In this document: piece by piece, positions 1 to 4,752 of the stretch
How positions within the stretch are numbered: the stretch's first letter is position 1
Layout of the letters: each line of letters begins with the position of its first letter
NCBI GenBank assembly: GCA_013138705.1
Contig: WTCF01000104.1
Coordinates: forward strand, 1-5,568
DNA: 5,568 nt
Source of the DNA: Deltaproteobacteria bacterium
GTDB lineage: Bacteria > Desulfobacterota > Dissulfuribacteria > Dissulfuribacterales > UBA3076
Direction: 5' to 3'
Position numbers and translations under genes: made by a program
Notes under the pieces: generated by a model
Told to the model about the DNA's origin: nothing
Database searches by the model: none
What the model saw: the letters and a program-made list of their open reading frames with translations, nothing else

Positions 1-1428
1 GGGCCTTCAGGCACATCTACACGGTACAGCCGGACCCTGGAAAAGGATATGATGTACGTGGGTATACCCATTAAGAAGGAAAACCACATCCTTGCGGTCG
101 TTCGCACATCCGTCCCTGTGAATGACATAGATTTGGTCTTAAAGAGCATAAAGACTAAAATTGCATTTGGGGGCCTTATTGTAGCTGTATTTGCTGCGAT
201 CCTCAGTCTGTTTGTTTCTCGCCGCATTACCCGTCCCATTGAGCAGATCAAGATCTGGGCCGAGTCCATCACTCGTGGTGAGTTCCATCTCAGACCACAA
301 GTCGCTGAATCCGAGGAAATCGGGGCCCTTTCCGAGTCGCTGAATCGGATGGCCGTTGAGCTTCGTGAGCATATTAATACTGTCATGCGGCAGCGAAACG
401 AGATTGAAGCCGTGCTTTCCAGCATGGTTGAAGGAGTTATTGCCGTAGATATGGAAGAGCGGGTCATCAGTATGAACCATGCTGCTGCCAAGATGTTCGG
501 ATGTGATCCTGCTGAGGCCCAGGGTCGGAGCATCCAGGAGGTGGTCAGGAATACCGTCCTTCAGCAATTTGTGAAAAATGCATTGTCCAGCCAGGAGGCG
601 GTTGAAAAGGAAATTGTTCTGTCCTCTGATAGCGATCGGTTTCTTAATGGGCACGGTACGTTGCTCCGTGATGCCGAAGGGAAGCAAATCGGTGCACTTA
701 TCGTTTTGAATGATGTGACACGCCTTCTAAGACTTGAAAAGATCCGGCGCGAGTTTGTTGCCAATGTATCCCATGAGATAAAGACTCCGATTACAGCCAT
801 TAAGGGGTTTGTGGAGACCCTCCGGGATGGCGCAGTGGAGAATCATGAGGACGCCGAACGATTTCTGGAAATCATCGGCAAACACGTAGATCGCCTTGAG
901 GTCATTATTGAAGATCTTCTGAGTCTTTCCAGGATTGAGCAGGAGGCTGAAAGAGAAAAAGTCGTGCTGGATAAGGGCAGGCTAAGGGACGTGCTCGAAA
1001 CCGCTATCCAGGTCTGTGGGGCCGGCGCTATGGCCAAGAAAATAGAGATTGAGCTGTCTTGTGCTGAAGAAATAGTCGCAAAAATAGATTCCCAGCTCCT
1101 TGAACAGGCCATTGTGAACCTCATTGATAACGCCATCAAGTACAGTAATGATGGGGGCACTGTTCGGGTAGAGGCACTTCAAAGAGAAAGTGAAATTATT
1201 ATCAGCGTGCATGATCAGGGCTGCGGAATAGAAAAAGAACATCTGCCCCGTCTCTTTGAGCGATTTTACCGTGTAGATAAGGCAAGAAGCCGGCAACTGG
1301 GCGGGACAGGGCTAGGCCTTGCCATTGTCAAACATATCGCCCAGGCCCATGGCGGCCACGTGGCTGTTGAGAGCACCCCCGGAAAGGGGAGCACTTTTGC
1401 AATCCACTTGCCCAAGGCATCTGTATGA
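1..1428 (+). CDS. phoR: PhoR/PnpS-type membrane sensor histidine kinase, 5'-truncated by window edge
   Basis: Frame 1 is open from the first base to the TGA at 1426-1428, so the true start is upstream; 475 residues are visible. It is the C-terminal part of an inner-membrane two-component sensor. In visible-residue numbering it has: the end of an extracytoplasmic sensory domain (about 1-45, with the phrase MMYVGIPI typical of PhoR-type kinases), a transmembrane helix (about 53-73), HAMP (about 72-127, beginning SRRITRPIEQI), PAS (about 137-240), HisKA with H-box VSHEIKTPITAIKGF and phospho-acceptor His258, and HATPase_c with N-box NLIDNAIKYS (373-382), G1 DQGCGI (405-410), F-box LFERFYRV (418-425) and G2 GGTGLGLAIV (434-443). 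All catalytic motifs are intact. Family knowledge: such kinases phosphorylate a PhoB/PhoP response regulator when phosphate is scarce; the regulator gene is not in view. The phosphate assignment rests on HAMP-PAS-HisKA resemblance to PhoR and on phosphate-related neighbours, so another signal is possible. It converges on the pyrophosphatase gene with 2 bp between stops. Confidence 0.93.
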   Translation, partial: GPSGTSTRYSRTLEKDMMYVGIPIKKENHILAVVRTSVPVNDIDLVLKSIKTKIAFGGLIVAVFAAILSLFVSRRITRPIEQIKIWAESITRGEFHLRPQVAESEEIGALSESLNRMAVELREHINTVMRQRNEIEAVLSSMVEGVIAVDMEERVISMNHAAAKMFGCDPAEAQGRSIQEVVRNTVLQQFVKNALSSQEAVEKEIVLSSDSDRFLNGHGTLLRDAEGKQIGALIVLNDVTRLLRLEKIRREFVANVSHEIKTPITAIKGFVETLRDGAVENHEDAERFLEIIGKHVDRLEVIIEDLLSLSRIEQEAEREKVVLDKGRLRDVLETAIQVCGAGAMAKKIEIELSCAEEIVAKIDSQLLEQAIVNLIDNAIKYSNDGGTVRVEALQRESEIIISVHDQGCGIEKEHLPRLFERFYRVDKARSRQLGGTGLGLAIVKHIAQAHGGHVAVESTPGKGSTFAIHLPKASV

Positions 1429-1430
1429 AA

Positions 1431-3077
1431 TCAGCCCGTGAGGAATCTGCCTATCCTGGGGATGAAGTCTTTTTTGCGTGACATGATTTTTGGGATAAAA
1501 CACTTATCATCCTTTACAGTCACCCCAAAGGCCTTTTCAATAATTTTCGTATTACCCTTGACGATTATCTCTTCCCCATTCTTTTCCACCGGATTCATTA
1601 TCAGCATAGCTATCATGCTGTAGTGCTCTTCCCGGCAGAGTTTTTCCATCTCTGACATAATATCCGGCTCAATAGAAGCAAATTCCTCTTTATCAAGAAT
1701 CATTATTTGATTAACACCGATCTTATTTCCATTAAAATGATAGGTCTTGAAATCCTGAAAAAGGATGTCCCGAGGAGTCTTTCCCTTGATGTTAATACTC
1801 GACGCCAACAATTCTTTTCCGAACGTCGTCAGATCGAGATCGGCAATCTCAGCCAATTTATTGGCTATTTCGCGATCTTTCCCAGTAGTAGTGGAAAGCG
1901 TCAAAAGCAGTGTATCAGACAATATCCCTGACAGGAGGGCGCCGGCAATATCCGGTATCATCTCAATCCGGTGCAGGAATATCTGACCGGCCACTATGGT
2001 ACAGGTGCTCCCGATCGGTTCGTTATAAACGGTAATAGGTCCTATGGTCGAGATATCTCCAACCCGATGGTGGTCGATAATCTCCAGAATATCGGCAGAT
2101 TCTATACCATCAACAGCCTGTGATATTTCATTGTGATCCACCAGGATAACCTGCTTCTGGATCGGCTCAAGGAGATCGCTCCGGGTTATAATACCGATCA
2201 GATGATCATCATCATCAACAATCATTAAGCACCGATATTTAGATTCCAGGATATTTTCTCTTACTTCGTTTACGGTAGTTATCAATCCGATCGTGGGTAC
2301 GGTTTTTGACATGAGATGTGAGATAGGCATGCATAAATTAATCAGCCTGGCTGTAGCGAAAGTCCGGTGGGGCGAACTGATTATCAACACCTCTTTTTCT
2401 CTGGCCAATTCCAGGACTTCTTTACTAACCGGATGATCTCCGGTGATGATAAGAGCCGAGCATCCTGCCTTGATCAGATCCATTTGTATATCGGCCCTAT
2501 CTCCCAGAATGGCAATATCCCCCCGCTCTGCCCTGTTGATGGTCGTTCCTCTCTGGGAAGCGGCAACAAATATCTCACCCGAAAGTTGCTTCATTTTCCC
2601 TGTATTGGCCTGTATTTTTCCCTGCAGGGCAGACATGAGGTGGCTCAGTTCGATAGGAATAGCTGATAAATTTTCCATCTCCAGTCGTTCCACATAGTGG
2701 ACAGCCAGATCCATCTTGTCCACAATGCCGAGAAGTCTGTTTTCCGCATCCACCACAGGAAAGCTATGGATGTTTCTATCCTTGATCAGATAGCCGATAT
2801 CCATCATGGTCTGTTCGGGCGAAACGGATACCGGTTTTTCAATATCCATATCCTCTACAGTGGCAACGACGCTGTCAATCCGCACCGGTGTCTCCAGATT
2901 AAATCTCTCAAGAATGAAAGTTGTCTCCTCATTCAATGTGCCGGCCCGGCAGGGGACATACAACCGCGTTTTATCCAGATGGTTCTTAAAGTAGGCATAC
3001 CCAATAGCGGAACAGACAGCGTCACTATCCGGGGCCCGGTGTCCAATGACCAATACACGTTTCTTCTTCATAATCAT
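1431..3077 (-). CDS. ppaC: Putative manganese-dependent inorganic pyrophosphatase (family II, CBS-DRTGG-CBS insert)
   Basis: A 548-residue cytosolic enzyme predicted to hydrolyse PPi to two Pi. The N-terminal DHH domain carries metal-ligand motif GHRAPDSDA (12-20; His13, Asp17, Asp19). A long insert follows: CBS domain about 75-127, DRTGG-like domain about 140-245, second CBS domain about 248-305. The DHH domain then resumes with VDHNE (313-317), DHHR (335-338), GSTCT (356-360) and SDTL (387-390), and the DHHA2 domain ends with the substrate motif SRKK (533-536). Plain family II enzymes are about 310 residues; about 550 is normal for the regulated CBS-DRTGG subclass, in which adenine nucleotides bind CBS and diadenosine polyphosphates favour the DRTGG form. 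One oddity is LTLSTTT (391-397) where typical enzymes have FKSPTxT, so the phosphate-contacting lysine is missing. The ATG at 3077 has AGGG 7 bases upstream; a second ATG at 3071 is less well placed. It lies 139 bp after the small membrane-protein gene and may be the last gene of the phosphate operon or have its own promoter. Confidence 0.95.
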   Translation of the reverse strand: MIMKKKRVLVIGHRAPDSDAVCSAIGYAYFKNHLDKTRLYVPCRAGTLNEETTFILERFNLETPVRIDSVVATVEDMDIEKPVSVSPEQTMMDIGYLIKDRNIHSFPVVDAENRLLGIVDKMDLAVHYVERLEMENLSAIPIELSHLMSALQGKIQANTGKMKQLSGEIFVAASQRGTTINRAERGDIAILGDRADIQMDLIKAGCSALIITGDHPVSKEVLELAREKEVLIISSPHRTFATARLINLCMPISHLMSKTVPTIGLITTVNEVRENILESKYRCLMIVDDDDHLIGIITRSDLLEPIQKQVILVDHNEISQAVDGIESADILEIIDHHRVGDISTIGPITVYNEPIGSTCTIVAGQIFLHRIEMIPDIAGALLSGILSDTLLLTLSTTTGKDREIANKLAEIADLDLTTFGKELLASSINIKGKTPRDILFQDFKTYHFNGNKIGVNQIMILDKEEFASIEPDIMSEMEKLCREEHYSMIAMLIMNPVEKNGEEIIVKGNTKIIEKAFGVTVKDDKCFIPKIMSRKKDFIPRIGRFLTG

Positions 3078-3216
3078 GTCATTTCCCTATTGAAAAAAGA
3101 CTGATGAATACCGTGGATTACGGGATTATTAAGCATATGTAGATTTAAGATCCCTGCAGCAAACTATGGAAAATGCTCTTGCTTTTGTGGTTCAAATCAA
3201 GGGGAAGGGGGGTCTT

Positions 3217-3354
3217 CTAACGGGGTGCATTCATCCATCTCAACAGATCAATTAAAAGCTCAGTATTAGGGTTTAGGTCTTTGATGAATCTGAACCGGAA
3301 GACTATCAAACCCACTACAAAAAGAAGTCCAAAAACTAGAAGAAGTATATCCAA
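3217..3354 (-). CDS. Hypothetical 45-residue single-pass membrane protein (TTG start)
   Basis: A short frame of 45 codons plus TAG on the same strand as its neighbours. It begins 17 bases after the stop of the upstream gene, a spacing typical of a coupled operon member. The translation has one strong hydrophobic segment (residues 3-19, rich in Leu, Val, Phe, Gly), then a basic patch RFRFIK (20-25) and a short amphipathic tail ending WMNAPR. By the positive-inside rule the C-terminus should face the cytoplasm. The start is TTG: an in-frame TAG sits four codons upstream (3364-3366), there is no ATG, and only a weak GAG lies about 7 bases before it. The clean membrane-protein pattern over the whole frame argues for coding, but the rare start and weak ribosome site leave doubt. 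I recognise no family. Its position suggests a small membrane partner of the phosphate-related proteins beside it; that is inference. Confidence 0.5.
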   Translation of the reverse strand: MDILLLVFGLLFVVGLIVFRFRFIKDLNPNTELLIDLLRWMNAPR

Positions 3355-3371
3355 GACAAAACTCTATATGA

Positions 3372-3668
3372 CTAGCCATCGGCCCAGGACAGCCGGGGGT
3401 CATCTTTATAATTAAAATACTTGCTATCATACGCTCCCCCTATCGTGTGACCCTTAAAGGGGTCTGAAAAGCAACCGGCCATACAATCCTTAAAAGTCTC
3501 AACACGCTTTGGAACAACATGGACCTCACACTCAGGAAACAGCGTATTGAGCAACCCGAATAAACCGTAATCAGGCTCTGGTTTGTTGGTTATAATCACT
3601 ATTTTTTTCACGGGTTTGTTCTCCTCTTTTTTCGATTGCTGATTTTCAATAGCTTTCTTAAACCACAT
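3372..3668 (-). CDS. Hypothetical protein, small Rossmann-like fold with CxxxC motif
   Basis: 98 residues from the ATG at 3668; I do not recognise the family. After a charged leader (1-19) comes a beta strand KKIVIITNK (21-29), a helix GLFGLLNTLF (35-44) and a second strand EVHVVPKR (48-55), resembling the start of a small alpha/beta domain. The C-terminal half has Cys62 and Cys66 (CMAGC) and is rich in Asp, Tyr and Gly; Cys47 is a third cysteine. There is no signal peptide or membrane segment, so it is probably cytosolic. The start is uncertain: the ATG has no Shine-Dalgarno (an 8-C run lies upstream), whereas an in-frame GTG at 3611 is preceded by GAGGAG at 9 bases and would give a 79-residue protein starting MKKIVIITN, a very natural N-terminus. 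The shorter form may be the real one. It lies 51 bp after the PhoU-like gene and 17 bp before the small membrane-protein gene, which suggests co-transcription and a phosphate-linked role, unproven. Confidence 0.75.
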   Translation of the reverse strand: MWFKKAIENQQSKKEENKPVKKIVIITNKPEPDYGLFGLLNTLFPECEVHVVPKRVETFKDCMAGCFSDPFKGHTIGGAYDSKYFNYKDDPRLSWADG

Positions 3669-3687
3669 CAGTGTTACAGCATTATTA

Positions 3688-3714
3688 GGGGGGGGTTAAA
3701 TTTGTATCAAATTT
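3688..3714. repeat. G8 run and 7-bp AT-rich inverted repeat in the intergenic gap
   Basis: Between the PhoU-like gene and the unknown gene, eight G residues (3688-3695) adjoin a perfect inverted repeat AAATTTG-TAT-CAAATTT (3698-3714). On the transcribed minus strand the hairpin comes first and the C run follows, so it lacks the GC stem and U tract of an intrinsic terminator. It could be a weak RNA stem affecting readthrough or mRNA processing between the genes, or simply chance in an AT-rich gap. Confidence 0.3.
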
Positions 3715-3719
3715 TGCGG

Positions 3720-4382
3720 TCATATCCTTTCACGAATGACAAGGACATCAAGACGATCAGCTGCATCCTCAATAACATCTGAGATTTCGGTAATCTGTCG
3801 CACGAATCTCTCCAGGTGAATCTTATGGATAAGGGGAAGTCCGGAGCGGTATATAGTCCTCATGATGGCGCACTCTTTGTCGTCGATCTCCGATTCCATA
3901 ATGCCTATAGCAGCGATCTTTTGCCGGATGGTCGCCAGGTTGTCAAATGCCTGCAAGATTTCGCAAGGCGCAAAGAGCCTCACAGCCTCCTGAAAGAGGC
4001 GGAACATCTTTACAATGGTCTCAACAATTTCATGCAGTGTTTGCTTGTAATCCTCGGGAACATCAGGGCTTTCGTATGCCACGACGTCAGAAGCTTTCTC
4101 GACCTTATTGGCGATTTTATCCACAACCCCGGTCATTATATAGATATCTTTTCGTTCGATGGCGGGAAAGGCTCCGGAGTATAGGTGCTCGCCGATCTTT
4201 CTATGCAGTATATCAGCCTCGGCTTCAGCAAAGTCACAGTTTCTATGAGTCGATTCACATCTGGCTCTATCACCCTGAAGGAAGGCCTCGAGACAGCCAT
4301 TGAAACAGCCCAGGCATCCCCCTACCACTTGAACATGCTCATCAATGACTTCCTTAGCTTTTCTTTCCTTTTCGGTAAACAT
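3720..4382 (-). CDS. DUF47 family (PhoU-like) putative phosphate transport regulator
   Basis: 220 residues, the usual length for the DUF47/TIGR00153 family, which adopts the all-helical PhoU fold. Family hallmarks visible are the acidic metal-binding type segment EAEAD (53-57) followed by LHRKIGEHLYSGAF, REDI-like ERKDIYIMTGVVDKIANKVEKA (76-97), an acidic stretch around 163-170, and the C-terminal EISDVIEDAADRLD (199-212). Such proteins are cytosolic or membrane-associated, usually sit beside Pit-type phosphate transporters, and are thought to modulate phosphate uptake; PhoU-fold proteins can bind iron or other metals. No Pit gene is in view here. Unusual for the family as I know it, five cysteines fall in residues 23-49, including CLGCFNGC (23-30). 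The ATG at 4382 is preceded by AAGGA with 7-base spacing, a strong ribosome site. It is the first gene of the minus-strand block, downstream of a Pho-box-like array, and diverges from the exchanger gene. Confidence 0.88.
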   Translation of the reverse strand: MFTEKERKAKEVIDEHVQVVGGCLGCFNGCLEAFLQGDRARCESTHRNCDFAEAEADILHRKIGEHLYSGAFPAIERKDIYIMTGVVDKIANKVEKASDVVAYESPDVPEDYKQTLHEIVETIVKMFRLFQEAVRLFAPCEILQAFDNLATIRQKIAAIGIMESEIDDKECAIMRTIYRSGLPLIHKIHLERFVRQITEISDVIEDAADRLDVLVIRERI

Positions 4383-4438
4383 GTAAAGTTCCTTTTTGCC
4401 ACGTTATATACTTGATCAAACCGGCTTTGGTTTTTCAG

Positions 4439-4476
4439 AAAGAAGGATCGATCCAATTCTCTGGATCAATTTCTTT
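4439..4476 (-). other. Imperfect stem-loop in the probable leader of the PhoU-like gene
   Basis: The arms AAAGAA (4439-4444) plus ATCGATCC (4447-4454) pair with GGATCAAT (4463-4470) plus TTCTTT (4471-4476). One mismatch and a two-base GG bulge interrupt the pairing, and the loop has 8 bases. The left arm also contains the 10-bp palindrome GGATCGATCC (4445-4454). If transcription starts just downstream of the Pho-like array, much of this would lie in or at the start of the mRNA leader, so it may be an RNA stem, an operator, or chance. Confidence 0.3.
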
Positions 4477-4488
4477 AGACCACAGAAA

Positions 4489-4527
4489 TGTTAAAGTTTT
4501 ATTAAGATAGTGTTAGCGCCCTGTTTT
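4489..4527 (-). promoter_or_regulatory. Pho-box-like array: four hexamers at 11-bp period upstream of the PhoU-like gene
   Basis: Read on the minus strand in transcription order, the hexamers are AAAACA (4527-4522), CTAACA (4516-4511), TTAATA (4505-4500) and TTAACA (4494-4489), each starting exactly 11 bp after the last. Established knowledge: PhoP of Bacillus binds TTAACA-type direct repeats with 5-bp spacers, and the E. coli PhoB box also repeats every 11 bp. A possible -10, TCTAAA (4479-4474, 4 of 6 to TATAAT), begins 9 bp after the last hexamer, the usual arrangement at Pho-activated promoters lacking a good -35. The leader would be roughly 85 to 90 bases. Assignment to a Pho regulator is inference, supported by the PhoU-like gene downstream and the PhoR-like kinase nearby. 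Confidence 0.55.
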
Positions 4528-4566
4528 TTTTAGATACTCAATATCTTGTGGGTAAATGGACGTCTC

Positions 4567-4650
4567 GGAACTTCTAACTCCTTTCTATGAAAGAGATTCC
4601 TTTGCTTCGCAATGACAGTAACGGGAATTTTTTGAGAAGTTACTTGGAAC
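4567..4650. repeat. Decayed interspersed palindromic repeat (TCATTGCGA...AATCTC type)
   Basis: The core GAGATTCC (4593-4600) followed by GCTTCGCAATGACA (4604-4617) reads on the other strand as TGTCATTGCGAAGC...GGAATCTC. It closely resembles the widespread small intergenic repeat with TCATTGCGAG...GAAGCAATCTC found in many copies in numerous bacterial genomes. A perfect hairpin CTTTC-TAT-GAAAG (4581-4593) adjoins it, and short inverted ends AACTTCT (4569-4575) and AGAAGTT (4635-4641) frame the region, suggesting an old MITE-like insertion. The exact borders are guesses and the copy is degenerate. Confidence 0.4.
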
Positions 4651-4693
4651 GTTACCAAGTATTGGTGTTGGCGAGGTTAGTGTAACCGTAACG
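4642..4693. promoter_or_regulatory. Cluster of short dyads upstream of the exchanger gene (possible operators)
   Basis: Two dyads sit close together: ACTTGG-N7-CCAAGT (4642-4660), with AACGTT at its centre, and GGTTA-GTG-TAACC (4675-4687). CGTTAC (4650-4655) is also inverted as GTAACG (4688-4693). The arms are too short and AT-rich for a terminator. They lie 60 to 110 bp before the exchanger ATG, where an operator could sit. No regulator can be named. Confidence 0.25.
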
Positions 4694-4732
4694 AATATCT
4701 AACAAAGTCTTAATAGAAGTCTCATTTTTATT

Positions 4733-4741
4733 TGGTATAAA
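4733..4741 (+). promoter_or_regulatory. Possible extended -10 element for the exchanger gene
   Basis: TGGTATAAA matches an extended -10 (TGn plus TATAAA), but no -35 is recognisable about 17 bp upstream. Transcription from it would start only about 4 to 6 bases before the ATG and would cut into the AGG ribosome site at 4745-4747, giving an almost leaderless mRNA. It may just be AT-rich sequence. Confidence 0.2.
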
Positions 4742-4752
4742 ATTAGGCACAC

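Larger units (their letters stand above)
4383..4752. other. 370-bp AT-rich divergent intergenic region
   Basis: This gap separates the start codons of the PhoU-like gene (minus) and the exchanger gene (plus). I see no coding frame in it that deserves annotation. From left to right it holds the ribosome site of the PhoU-like gene, a TATATA (4405-4410) that could be a minus-strand -10 but lacks a good -35, an imperfect stem-loop (4439-4476), an 11-bp-period hexamer array (4489-4527), a T8 run (4524-4531), a decayed interspersed repeat (4567-4650), several short dyads (4642-4693) and a possible exchanger -10 (4736-4741). Confidence 0.8.

Noticed and set aside
139..687. Long open frame on the minus strand opposite the kinase
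   Set aside because: It lies wholly inside the kinase gene, whose PAS, HAMP and HisKA motifs are unmistakable; the antisense translation shows no domain pattern.
2697..3104. Plus-strand frame of 135 codons opposite the pyrophosphatase
   Set aside because: It is antisense to the DHH and CBS motifs of the pyrophosphatase and has no recognisable protein features; a shadow frame.
3074..3136. 20-residue leader peptide overlapping the pyrophosphatase start codon
   Set aside because: The frame begins at an ATG with no ribosome site and its sequence shows no regulatory codon run or membrane pattern; likely chance.
3816..4303. Overlapping plus-strand frames opposite the PhoU-like gene
   Set aside because: They are antisense to a well-supported DUF47 protein, low in protein-like pattern and without good ribosome sites.
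4445..4470. Attachment site or integration scar around GGATCGATCC
   Set aside because: No integrase, tRNA or mobile gene is near, and a 10-bp palindrome is explained as well by an operator or leader stem.
4521..4531. CTGTTTTTTTT as an intrinsic terminator
   Set aside because: No GC-rich stem precedes the T run and no plus-strand gene ends upstream of it; on the minus strand it is an A tract near the Pho-like array.
4530..4752. Manganese-type (yybP-ykoY) or other riboswitch before the cation exchanger
   Set aside because: I looked for the conserved GGGGAGUA-like core and flanking stems and saw none.
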